From the NCBI GenBank assembly GCA_038373885.1, contig JAWZYV010002511.1, positions 279,060 to 343,059 on the forward strand: DNA of 64,000 nt, given 5' to 3'. Under the pieces are notes generated by a model. It saw nothing but the letters and a program-made list of their open reading frames with translations. It made no database searches and was not told where the DNA came from. The translations under genes were made by a program, and so were the position numbers. Of the stretch, positions 12,635 to 22,565 are shown in pieces. This stretch comes from Cheiracanthium punctorium (Eukaryota; Arthropoda; Arachnida; Araneae; Cheiracanthiidae). Positions within the stretch are counted from its first letter, which is position 1. Each line of letters begins with the position of its first letter.

Positions 12635-12835
12635 GCTCCGAAACTAGTAAAAAATTGGACGAAACATAACCAGATTTGGTGGGCATACAAGGGGACCACG
12701 GGGTTTTAGTTGAAAACAATAGTACAAAAAATAACTACCAGGGGAAATTTTAGCGCTGTTTACCGAATAAAATGTATTAATTTGCATAATCGTACTCCTT
12801 GTTTCAATTATGAGTATAAAAGGAAAAGCTGAGAG
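12635..12835 (-). repeat. Unclassified repeat R1, first copy
   Basis: The reverse complement matches 13327-13472 plus 13910-13960. Shared blocks are CCTTTTATACTCATRATTG, TATGCAAATTAAT, TTCGRTAAACAGCG and CAAATTTGGTTATGTTTC. The two copies are inverted and flank about 500 bp. In translation both give a similar short peptide (FILIIE... and FILMIA...), probably because they share a repeat rather than encode a protein. Confidence 0.6.
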
Positions 12836-13151
12836 AAATCTCATTATTCTGAGACCAACTGGTTTTCGATAGCTCTTACCTTAAGGGAGTGTGCTTTGTT
12901 AATCAACCTCTATTACCAGCAGAAAGAGAATCCCTTTGCTGCCCTTCCTGAATTTAAGCAATTGAAAGAGCAACGAAAAGGATCGATGAGCAGAGCATAA
13001 CAAACTTAACGAAACACAATGACTTTAACTCCAGTACAGCAACCATGCCGGAGACGCAAATTGATTAGTCTGCAACAAGTTGAACAATTTTCTACTGCTT
13101 CTAGCATTTTGGCCACAGTATAATGATAATTCTCACCCTTTTCTTTTATCA

Positions 13152-13326
13152 TAGCTGCCAACTAACACGGAATATCATAAACCATTTTTTCTAAACATGA
13201 TTTTTTTGGCTTAACATATGACTAAATTTTTTTACTACGCGCGCGGGCTGGTTACTACTTCGAAAAAATGCTTTAAAAATGTACTACAAAAAGCGGTTAA
13301 TTATATTCCGTAGCAGTTGGCAGCTA
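13152..13326. mobile_element. PalA hairpin MITE (175 bp)
   Basis: The termini TAGCTGCCAACT and AGTTGGCAGCTA enclose the usual GGAATATCATAAACCATTTTTT and AAAAGCGGTTAATTATATTCCG arms. The centre has an unusually GC-rich GCGCGCGGGC. The flanks TTCTTTTAT and GCCTTTTAT are compatible with a 9-bp duplication. The right end directly abuts the second R1 copy. Confidence 0.8.
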
Positions 13327-13960
13327 TGCCTTTTATACTCATGATTGCAACAATGAACGCGTTTATGCAAATTAATGGATTGTATTCGATAAACAGCGTC
13401 AATGTGATGGCGACTTTTAGCACTTTTTTTCTTTTCTCGTTAAAAATCGAATTGCCATGGTCTGCTATAAATCAACACCTCCTAGATATACAAGGCCTGA
13501 GAACGGATCCTTTTATACGTCATCACTAGGTCCACTAAAATGACGTCATGACACATTTATTTTTAGAAGTAAAACTATTCAAAGTTTGTGGTGAATTTAC
13601 TACCGCATAAAACATTTTAATGATTTAAGATAGAAAATTTAATTTTATCACAAAGAGGAAATTTTAGCTATCCCTAATTATATAATATGATATATAAATA
13701 GACCATTATAAATTATTTTTTATCAGAAAGGTACTCTAATTTTTATCTTTAACTTAAGATATTTTCCAAAATTTGCATCATCCACCAGAAATTTTAAATA
13801 GTTTTACTTTTTAAAAGTAAAATCGTGATGACGTCGTCTTAGAAGACCTAGTGGCGACGTAAAATCTTCGGTTCTTAGGCGTTCTATATCTAGAATGTGT
13901 TGCATAAATGCCCATCAAATTTGGTTATGTTTCACATTTTACCCGCTAGTGTCTCAACAC
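13327..13960 (+). repeat. Unclassified repeat R1, second copy, split by PalB
   Basis: 13327-13472 and about 13910-13960 together match the reverse complement of the copy at 12635. The gap between them is the PalB element at 13473-13902, whose 7-bp duplication (TATAAAT/CATAAAT) shows R1 was there first. Confidence 0.6.
13473..13902 (-). mobile_element. PalB MITE (430 bp), 7-bp target duplication
   Basis: It begins CAACACCTCCTAGATATA and ends TATATCTAGAATGTGTTG. The flanks are TATAAAT (13466-13472) and CATAAAT (13903-13909), six of seven identical. The interior is reversed relative to most copies: GTGGTGAATTTACTACCGC comes first and CACCAGAAATTTTAAATAG last. It carries TGACGTCA near the left end. 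There is no coding capacity, so it depends on a transposase not seen here. Confidence 0.9.
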
Positions 13961-15763
13961 CTTACTTACTTTTATAGGCATCCTGCATTATCGTTCTTGA
14001 ATCGGAATTATTGAAGTTGTTTATTACAGAAAAAAATTCACTCATTGCTAAACCAATATTATAAGATGTAAATCTCACCCTTATTACACAGTCTTGAAGA
14101 ATGAAATTTTATAGTGAACTAATTTTAAAGAGCAAAAATATAACATCATAAATTTTGAAAATATTAAAAATTTTTTTTAAATAATATTTAAAAATGTAAA
14201 ACTTTATTGTTTACAAAGAATCAGGAAAGACAATAATTATATGTAGTATTGTTTATGTTTGAAATGAAGCAATTAGACATTAAGTAAGCAAATTTTGCTT
14301 TTAAAATGTGAATCCCGAAAAAGTATCCTTGGGTTATGTCTGGTTATTTGGCCCTTATTAGCAGCAAGCAACCTCAGTAATTGCTCATCCCCCTTGCTAT
14401 AATACGCTCTTTTAAGTCCCTTAAAAGCAAAATTCGTTTACTCAAGTACTTCATAATTGGACGGAGCTTGCTTTCCCATATATTAGACATATATTTATTT
14501 GCCAAGTGTCCTTAGAAATTTGTTACTTCTTCGCATACTTCTTCGTCATCAGCAATTCGAAGAAACTTTTCATAAAACTTTCATCAATGGCAAGAGCATT
14601 TTCCATGAATAAATAAATCGGAAAAAAGATATATTCAGAACGAGCTAGTCCATTTAAAATAATGCTTGCATTTTCCTTATATTATTATTATTGGTACAAC
14701 AGAAATCTACTCAAAAGATTGCTTCATAAATGATAGCGCTTATGTCTTCACTAAGAGTAACATTTGCTGATCGACTTGACTTCAACAATAATTCTTTATA
14801 CACGTAGGTAAGAGACTGGCTATGCAATATTCACACAATGATATCTCTTGTATTAAGAGAAAACGTATAGTAAATCATAAATGTGGGAGTATACATAATC
14901 CACAAATACTTTTGGATATTTCTTCCATTGTTGGAGATGCAATATAAAAGTAGAATGATGGACGAAATTTTGTTATTACTGTTCTTTTCATGCTGTAGGT
15001 AAGGGCAATTTAGTCCTACCGTAACCGCTAATAGCCAGTTGCGAGCATTTAAAGTGCGTGCCAGCTGTTAGTACTTTTTCTATGACAACACAGTTTTTTA
15101 GAACATCCCTAAATAAATTCCTTATTTTGCTTATGCTTTGTACCTAAAGCTGCAATTGTTTCAACATTTGGAGACCCTTAGGCCTGCGGACAAATGACAC
15201 AAAACGTGTAACTAAGCTAACTTGCGTGTTCAAGTTTTTTAAGTATGCAGATACACGTAACGCTTTTCTTCCGTTAAGCACATGAAAAAACAAAAATTTG
15301 TAAGAGCCTTTTCTTCAGATCTAATGAAGGTATATTATCTAAAACCTTTTATGTTTGTATGATTGCGTGCAGTTTTAGTTCCAATATCGCAATAAACTTT
15401 TAAAAGATTTGATTTTTAGTTTTTCAACACAAGATATTGATTTAATACTTAAATTTGAAAGTTTTAAACATATTTCTTAGAAGATGTTCAATTTTCGGCT
15501 TTATATCAACAATAAAACTCCTACCTTTACGGAATATAATAAATAAATTTTTGTAAACCATGCGTTTTTAAATACTTCTTGAAATTAGTAATCAACGCAA
15601 ACTGCAACACTGAGGTTGAGGCAAGAAGAAGAACTTAAAATCCTCTAGTGATGTGAATAACAAAACAAATTCAGAATGTCGAACAACGTAAAAATGTTAT
15701 TCAAATGATTCAAGCAGAAAAATCACATATAGTTATTAAAAATATAATAACAATACAACACAG
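13961..15763. other. AT-rich DNA without a gene
   Basis: No gene was recognised. A PalA-like fragment (ACGGAATATAATAAATAAATTTTTGTAAAC region) lies at about 15529-15566; otherwise nothing. Confidence 0.5.
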
Positions 15764-15770
15764 ATTGACG

Positions 15771-17044
15771 CACTGCCTCCTAAATACAGAAAGCCTGAAA
15801 GCTGAAGCTTTATATATTTGAAGGATATAGAATCATCCTGGATAAAGAAGGCCAGAGAACAAAAGGTTTTCCGTCATCACTAGGTCTTCTAAGATGACAT
15901 TATCACAGTTTTACATGCATAAAATAAAACTGTTTAAAATTTCTGGTGAATTATACAAATATTAGAAAATATCATAAAGATAAAAATTAAAATACCTTTC
16001 TGATGAAAAATAATTTATTAGAATCTATTTCTATATCATACTATATAATTAGTGGTAGTTAATATTTCCTATTTGTCGTAAAATTAAATTTTCTACCTTA
16101 AATTATTAAAATGTTTTATGCGGGAGTAAATTCACCACAAATTTTGAATAATTTTACTTTGTGAAAATAAATGCGTGATGGCGTCATCTTAGTGGACCTA
16201 GCGATGACGTAAAAGTTTCTGTTCTAAGGCCTTCTGTAACTAGGAGGTGGTGCATCATTAGGCCTTTAAGTAATGACGTCACAAGACTTTCAGTCTCATA
16301 AAGTAAAACTATTTCAGATTTCTGGTGAATGCTACAAATATTAAAAAGTATCTTAAGTAAAAGATAAAAATTAAAATACGTTCGTGACACAAAACAATTC
16401 ATTGTGATTTACTCCCTTATTACATTATATAATTAGTTACAGTTAAAAACTGCTCTTTTTTGTAAAATTAATTTTTCTATGTTAATTCATTAAAATGTTG
16501 TTATGAGAGAGTAAATTCACCAGAAATTTCGAATAGTTTTACTTTATGAACTTTAATCTGTGATGACGTCACCTTTAGAATGCCAACTCATGATGTAGAG
16601 GCTTGGTGACGTACCAGTGGTTACGCTTTCTATACCTAGGCGGCAGTGCATCATTAGGCCTTTAAGTAATGACGTCACAAGACTTTCAGTCTCATAAAGT
16701 AAAACTATTTCAGATTTCTGGTGAATGCTACAAATATTAAAAAGTATCTTAAGTAAAAGATAAAAATTAAAATACGTTCGTGACACAAAACAATTCATTG
16801 TGATTTACTCCCTTATTACATTATATAATTAGTTACAGTTAAAAACTGCTCTTTTTTGCAAAATTAATTTTTCTATGTCAATTCATTAAAATGTTGTTAT
16901 GAGAGAGTAAATTCACCAGAAATTTCGAATAGTTTTACTTTATGAACTTTAATCTGTGATGACTTCACCTTTAGAAGGCCAACTCATGATGTAGATTCTT
17001 GGTGACGTACCAGTGGTTACGCTTTCTATACCTAGGACGCAGTG
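15771..17044 (+). mobile_element. Composite PalB array bounded by one 7-bp duplication
   Basis: The outer ends CACTGCCTCCTAAATACAG (15771) and CCTAGGACGCAGTG (to 17044) are flanked by the identical 7-mer ATTGACG (15764-15770 and 17045-17051). Inside lie: a PalB 5' stub (15771 to about 15837); a second PalB lacking its first bases (about 15838-16252, ending GGAGGTGGTG); and two near-identical 396-bp tandem units (16253-16648 and 16649-17044), each running from CATCATTAGGCC to the PalB right end. The order suggests one insertion, a second PalB inserted into it, and then a tandem duplication. Confidence 0.85.
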
Positions 17045-17049
17045 ATTGA

Positions 17050-17695
17050 CGCCGGAAACTGTATACAACACGTCATGTTTTTTTCGTCATTTCATGAAGC
17101 GTGATTTTTTATATGTTCTTCGGCGCAGTTTTAGATGTCACTTTCTCCACTGCCATATACTTTTGCATCGTGGCAAACCAACACCTCCTACATATAGAAA
17201 GCCTAACAACTGAAACTTTGACGTCATCATTCGGCCTTCAAGTAATGACGTCATCACAGTTTTATTTTCACAAAGTAAAACTATTTAAAATTTCTGGTGG
17301 ATGCTACAAATATTAGAAAATATCTTAATAAAGAATTAAAATTAAAATACCTGTCTCATACAAAATTATTCATTTCGATCTATTTCCTTATCATATTATC
17401 TAATTCGTCACGGTTAAAAACTGCCATTTTTCATAAAATTATATTTTTTATCTCAAATTATTAAAATATTGTTATTCATGAGTTAATTCACCAGAAACTT
17501 TGTATAGTTTTATTTTGTCAAAATAAAACTTTTAAGTGTAGGCCAAACGATGACGTCAAAGCTTGGTGACGTAGGAGTTGTTAGGCTTTCTTTATTTAGG
17601 AGGTGTTGGGCAAACCCCCGCCAGGCCAGACAACCTCAAAGTCAAGGAAAATGTAATTCTATTTCCGTCATTTCATCGTTTGCTCAAAATCTTAT
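17050..17695 (-). repeat. Single inverted unit of the ~140-bp repeat, split by PalB
   Basis: TTCGTCATTTCATGAAGCGTGA, TATATGTTCTTCGGCGCAG and, after the PalB at 17179-17608, CCCGCCAGGCCAGACAACCTC and CCGTCATTTCATCG are the reverse complement of the unit tandemly repeated at 18.3-19.7 kb. The inserted PalB has an exact 7-bp duplication. Confidence 0.75.
17179..17608 (+). mobile_element. PalB MITE (430 bp), exact 7-bp target duplication
   Basis: It begins CAACACCTCCTACATATAG and ends TTTAGGAGGTGTTG. GGCAAAC lies on both sides (17172-17178 and 17609-17615). Three perfect TGACGTCA octamers are visible at 17219-17226, 17246-17253 and 17551-17558. The centre is AT-rich and non-coding. Confidence 0.95.
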
Positions 17696-17951
17696 CATTT
17701 GTCATTGACCTCCACGTGTTTTGCAGAAATATCGCCAAATTTAACGCCAAAAATAACTACGTATTTTGCAGAATTCTAAAACTGTTTACCGTAGAATGTT
17801 GAAATTTTGTATTTAGAACTATTATAACAGCTAACTGCGCATCTCTTTTTTGATTGCAATCAACCGTGTAATTTTTTTACAGGGTTTCCCAAGACATTAA
17901 ATACTTTAAGGTCTATGGACATTTTAAATTCATTATAATAATACTGACGTC

Positions 17952-18011
17952 TCTAGTCATAGCCGAAATAGGGATTCATCGTGATGAATCACCATTTCGG
18001 CTGTGACCAGA
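17952..18011. repeat. 29-bp imperfect hairpin with 2-base loop
   Basis: TCTAGTCATAGCCGAAATAG..GATTCATC is inverted immediately after a GT spacer, with a few mismatches and ACCAGA at the end. There is no flanking duplication. Confidence 0.75.
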
Positions 18012-18309
18012 ATTTCGCTAACTATCTCAAGTCTTCGGCTTTCGGTGAAGTATCAACCAATGAAGTGTCAAAAACAAATCTTTCAAATTGAACCAGATTG
18101 GAGATATCGGAAATATTTATCTAGAAATCGCTGTAGTATTTTATGTCTTTCAAACAAAATAAGTTTTGATGAAATGCACTGAAAATATTTATAATATAAC
18201 AGACGTTCAAGAAAGTCATGTGGTGTCCATATCAGATTTCTGATTAAGGTATTAACATGTAAATTATTTTTTTAACTCATAAATAATTCTATATAAAGAA
18301 ATTATCCGA

Positions 18310-19720
18310 TAAATCCGACTCCATGACCTTGAGGTTGTCTGGAGGGGGTTTGCCACGATGCAAAAGTAACTGGGAAGGGATAAAGTGACTTCTAGTACTG
18401 CGTCGAAGAACATAAAAAAATCACGCTTTATGAAATGACGAAAATAGAATTACGTTTTCCATGACTTTGAGATTGTCTGGCGGGAGTTTGCCATGATGGA
18501 ACAGTGTCTGGCAAGGGATAAAGTGACTTCTAGTACTGCGCAGAAGAACATATAAAAAAAATCACGCTTTATGAAATGACGAAAATAGAATCGTTTTCCA
18601 TGACTTTGAGGTTGTCTGGCCGGGGTTGCCACGATGCAAAAGTGTCTGGCAAGGGATAAAGTGATTTCTAGTACTGCGAAGAACATATAAAAAAAAATCA
18701 CTTATGAAATAACGAAAATACAATTACGTTATCCGTCACTTTGAGATTGTCTGGCGGGGGTTTGCCTCGATGAAACAGTGTCTGGCAAGGGATAAAGCAG
18801 CACTTCCTACATATAGAAAGCCTAACAACTGAAACTTTGACGTCATCGCTAGGCCTTCAAGTAATGACGTCATTACAGGTTTAATTTCACAAACTAAAAC
18901 TATTTAAAATTTCTGGTGAATGCTACAAATATTAGAAAATATCTTAAATAAAAAATTAAAATTAAAACATCTTTCTCATACAAAATTGTTCATTCCGATC
19001 TATTTCCTTACCATGTTATCTAATTAGTAATGGTTAAAAACTGCCATCTGATAGAAAATTATATTTTTATCTCAAATTATTAAAATATTGTTATTCAGGA
19101 GTAAATTCACAAACTTTTTATACTTTTATTTTTCGAAAATAAAACATTAAACTTTAGGTCAAATGATGACGTCAAAGCTTGGTGACGTAGGAGTTGTTAG
19201 GCTTTCTTTATCTAGGAGGTGTTGGACAAAGTGACTTCTGGTACTGCGAAGAAGAACATATAAAATAAATCACTCTTTATGAAATGACGGAAATAGAATT
19301 ACGTTTTCTATGACTTTGAGATTGTCTGGCGGTATTTGCCACAATGGAAAAGTGTCTGGCAAGGGATAAAGTGATTTCTAGTTCTGCGAGGAAGAACATA
19401 TAAAAAAATCACGCTTTATGAAATAACGAAAATAGAATTACGTTTTCTATGACTTTGAGATTGTCTGGCCTGGCGGGTGTTTGCCACGATGCAAAAGTGT
19501 CTGGCAAGGGATAAGTGACTTCTAGTACTGCGCCGAAGAACGTATAAAAAAATCACGCTTTATGAAATGACGAAAATAGAATTACGTTTTCCATGATTTT
19601 GAGGTTGTCTGGCGGGGGTTTGCCACGATTGAAAAGTGTCTGGCAAGGGATAAAGTGACTTCTAGTACTGCGAAGAAGAACATATAAAAAATCACGCTTT
19701 ATGAAATGACGAAAATTTTC
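18310..19720 (+). repeat. Tandem repeat, about eight units of 136-144 bp
   Basis: The recurring start TCACGCTTTATGAAATGACG (or variants) occurs at 18421, 18562, 18698, 19270, 19409, 19553 and 19692; a further partial unit precedes the first. Each unit also carries GACTTTGAGRTTGTCTGGCG, TTTGCCACGATGCAAAAG, GTGTCTGGCAAGGGATAAAG and TAGTACTGCG. The jump from 18698 to 19270 is explained by the PalB copy inside. Units differ by small indels and substitutions, so the array is not a recent expansion. The short open frames across it are by-products of the repeat. Confidence 0.9.
18798..19224 (+). mobile_element. PalB MITE (427 bp) inserted in the tandem repeat
   Basis: The termini are CAGCACTTCCTACATATAG and TATCTAGGAGGTGTTG. 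The flanks GATAAAG (18791-18797) and GACAAAG (19225-19231) match in six of seven bases, and the left 7-mer is part of the repeat unit's GGGATAAAGTGA. Insertion therefore postdates the array. Confidence 0.93.
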
Positions 19721-19724
19721 TGCA

Positions 19725-20663
19725 ATTTTATACACCTTTGCCACCTGTTACCTGCCAAAGCCACGATCATCCAAACTTTATAGTGGCCGATTGTTCCTAC
19801 CATTGTTGGGGTATGTGCAGAAAAAGTTTCAGATTTTATACTATGACGAAGGTCTGGCAGCTCTTAGACTATAATTTGTCCTTCACATTTTGCAAACTGA
19901 TTGTTAACTACTGCATGAAAGTAAGGTTTTACAGGGTACATTGCTGTGCAATCCCGAAACCGTATTACCTCGGGGGCATGTCAAATAAGCGCACTAATGT
20001 AGTGTTTCTTCGATATTTGTTTCTGGTGTTTTTTGTTTGTTTGTTTGTTTGTTTTTTCTCATATCTACTGAAAACCTTTATTATTAGTCCAAAATTTTGA
20101 GTCTTGATTCCAGTTTGCACTACTAATATCATGTGTTTGGTTATTTACTTTGTCTATAAGTCATATATTCGTGATTCATTTTTTATTTTATTTTTTTATT
20201 TTTATTTATTTATTTGTTTATTTTAATACTGTACTTGAAAATTTTAAAAAAATATACGTACATAATTCACGCAAAATATGTTGAAAGCCAATTGATTTAT
20301 TTATGGCTCTGAATAATGTTTCCTTTATTATAGAAAAATAAAAGTGCATTAATGGTATATAATATTCATATTAATGTAGCAATTTATTTTTCATGGATAT
20401 CGCTAATTTGTTTTAGTGATTTTTATATTTGAACAGAAAATTATAAAATGAAAATTTAAAAGAAATTAAAATTAATTAGGTCGTTTTCTCAAATGTGCAA
20501 CAGTTTCACGTTTCTTAACTAGTACGACCACTATCTTTTTTCAGTATTTCAGATTAACGTTATAACATGATGAACATGCCTAATCGCATTCCGTGGAAAC
20601 TATACAGGTCGTGAGATGCTGTGGCATCCCATATGTGCAGCCATAGCATGTGAAGACATGGAA
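19725..20663. other. AT-rich DNA without a supported gene
   Basis: A 120-codon frame at 19738-20100 has eight or more cysteines but no recognisable domain and ends in a low-complexity GTTT microsatellite (20033-20054), so it is not called. A T/A-rich microsatellite lies at 20180-20225. Confidence 0.5.
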
Positions 20664-20670
20664 GTAAAGT

Positions 20671-21082
20671 CAGCACCTCCAACATATGGCAAGACTAACA
20701 ACTCAAGCTTTGACGTCATCACCAAGCCTACGAAAATGACGTCATCGCAGTTTTAATTTCACAAAAAAAAAAAAAAAAACCACTATTTAAAATTTCTCCT
20801 GAATGCTATTAATATTAGAAAATATCTTAAATTAAACATTAAATTTAAGATAATTTTCTCATACAAAGTTATTCATCCAGATCTATTTCCTTGTCATATT
20901 ATCTAATTAGTCATGCTTGAAACTGCCATTTGTCGAAAAATTATATTTCTTATCTCAAATCATTAAAACAATGCTATTCAACAGAAATGTTTAATAGTTT
21001 TATTTTGTGAAAATAAAACTTTTACAGGTAGGCTTAATGATGACGTATGAGTGGTAAGGCTTTCTATATCTAGGAGGTTTTG
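20671..21082 (+). mobile_element. PalB MITE (412 bp)
   Basis: It begins CAGCACCTCCAACATATGG and ends TATCTAGGAGGTTTTG. The flanks GTAAAGT (20664-20670) and GTAGAGT (21083-21089) match in six of seven bases. There are TGACGTCA octamers at 20711-20718 and 20737-20744, and an A-run of about 20 at 20766. The next PalB copy starts immediately after the right-hand duplication. Confidence 0.9.
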
Positions 21083-21089
21083 GTAGAGT

Positions 21090-22004
21090 CAACACACCCT
21101 TAGATAAAGAAAGCCTAATAAGTTCTGAGTTACAAAGCATCAAAGTCATCACTAGGTCTACGTTTAAAAGGTTTATTTTGACAAAATAAAACTATTAAAA
21201 ACTTCTGGTGAATTTACTCATAAATAAAAGTGTTTTAATAATTTGAGATAAAATATAATTTTACGACAAATGGCAGCTTTTAACCATGACTAATTAGGTA
21301 ATATGATAAGGAAATAGATCAGAATGAATAATTTCGTATAAGAAAGGTATTTTAATTTTAATGCTTAATCTAAAATACATTGTAATATTTTTAGCAGTCA
21401 CCAGAAATATTAAATAGTTTTTTGTTTGTGAAATTAAAACTGTGATGACGTCACTTCAGTGGTCCTAGTGATGACGTCAAAGCCTGGTGACGTAGGAGTT
21501 GAAAGGCTTTCTATATCTATACTCGGGGCAAACCTAACCTCATTGTGGAGTGGAAGCCTAGAGGGGCATTTCCCTACTCTCCGCGCATAACCATTCCTTC
21601 TCTCTAGGCCCTGGTATAACGCTCCGACACTCGTTTCTCCTTCCAATTATCTGTCTATCTAGCTGTCAACATCACAGAGCAACCCAATCACAAGGCAAAT
21701 CCGCACTACTCAATTCCCGCCAGCACAAAAGAGGTGACGCCATTGGTCAAGCGTCTGGGAAGGCGTTACACCCGATTTCTGGCTTAATTTCTTAATCCTT
21801 CGAATTACTGCATTCAAGTAACACAAATATGCAATTTTTTTTTATAGTAAAACACTTTAGTTTAGCACTTAATATGTGAAAACTGTATTAGTTCTGTAAT
21901 AACCTGGGCAAACGGACAGAACTATTTGAGAGCGGCGAACTTACACGGTCTATAGCTTTACCTCCGCTATCAGGTTAGCTTTGCCCCGAGTATAGGAGGC
22001 ATTG
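21090..22004 (-). mobile_element. PalB MITE interrupted by a 473-bp element
   Basis: The left end CAACACACCCTTAGATAAAG and the right end GGAGGCATTG (21995-22004) belong to one PalB in reversed orientation; the break falls in its right terminal TATATCTA|GGAGG. The flanks GTAGAGT and GTTGTGT agree in five of seven bases. It lies directly beside the preceding copy. Confidence 0.8.
21520..21992. mobile_element. 473-bp non-autonomous element with TA target duplication
   Basis: The terminal repeat TACTCGGGGCAAACCTAACC is matched at the other end by the complement of GGTTAGCTTTGCCCCGAGTA, with one mismatch. Removing 21520-21992 plus one TA restores the normal PalB end TATATCTAGGAGGC, so the target was TA. 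The interior is more GC-rich than its surroundings and has no transposase. TA duplication is typical of Tc1/mariner elements, but the termini are not ones I recognise. Confidence 0.85.
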
Positions 22005-22020
22005 GTTGTGTAGTGGTTAG

Positions 22021-22041
22021 TGTGTGTGTGTATGTGTGTGT

Positions 22042-22091
<50 letters not shown>

Positions 22092-22316
22092 TTACGACCG
22101 ATTAGCTCCGAGTGGGCTCTAGATCAAAGGGTGGGGTGCCCTCCGTGGGGGTCTTTCTAAGGGGTCCTAACCTCTATTTACGCTAAGTTTCGGAGAAAAC
22201 CACGGAAAACTCCGAACGGTTAGGTCGACGGACACGCAATGGGACGCGAACCCGGGACCTTCACACTTCGCCCGTCTACCATTTCCAGTGATTTAACCAC
22301 TGTGCCATGGTGAGGC
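22021..22316 (-). mobile_element. SINE-1 inserted into SINE-2
   Basis: On the minus strand it starts with a tRNA-like head CCATGGCACAGTGGTTAAATC (A-box region), followed by the B-box GGTTCGCGTCC, a body shared with the copies at 29821 and 58700, and a long CA tail (the TG repeat at about 22021-22091 on the plus strand). It is flanked by GTGTAGTGGTTAG (22008-22020) and GTGTAGTGCTTAG (22317-22329), a 13-bp target duplication with one mismatch that lies in the A-box of the SINE-2 it interrupts. RNA polymerase III transcription and LINE-driven retroposition are family knowledge. Confidence 0.85.
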
Positions 22317-22329
22317 GTGTAGTGCTTAG

Positions 22330-22565
22330 AAAGCCGTTCTACCACACCACGGGTCCGGGTTCGATTCCAGGCACGGGCTCGTGTGCAATTTCGTCTATCC
22401 ATTCATAGGAAGCTATGCTGGTCCACCTATTTGGTGCCTCCATAATAAAGAGACCGTTATTTCCGGCCTTGGTAGTAGCCAATGCTTATACGGCAAGTAT
22501 AAAAGAATTGATCACTTACCAAGGAATACCGCCATTAGGAAAAAAAAAATGACCGACGCGAAATG
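22330..22565 (+). mobile_element. SINE-2, main part of an interrupted copy
   Basis: The head (22003-22020, then 22330 onward after the SINE-1 insertion) gives a tRNA-like A-box, and the perfect B-box GGTTCGATTCC lies at 22358-22368. The body CTATGCTGGTCCACCTATT, CCATAATAAAGAGACCG, TTCCGGCCTTGGTAGTAGCC is shared with 26868-27095. It ends near an A-run at about 22543. Confidence 0.8.

Noticed and set aside
18310..19720. CRISPR-like array
   Set aside because: Units are 136-144 bp head-to-tail repeats without unique spacers, in a eukaryotic transposon-rich context.
19738..20100. 120-codon cysteine-rich open frame as a possible secreted peptide gene
   Set aside because: No signal peptide at the start, no recognised cysteine framework, and it ends in translated GTTT microsatellite.
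22021..22091. TG repeat as a stand-alone microsatellite
   Set aside because: Its position next to the target duplication shows it is the 3' tail of the minus-strand SINE-1.
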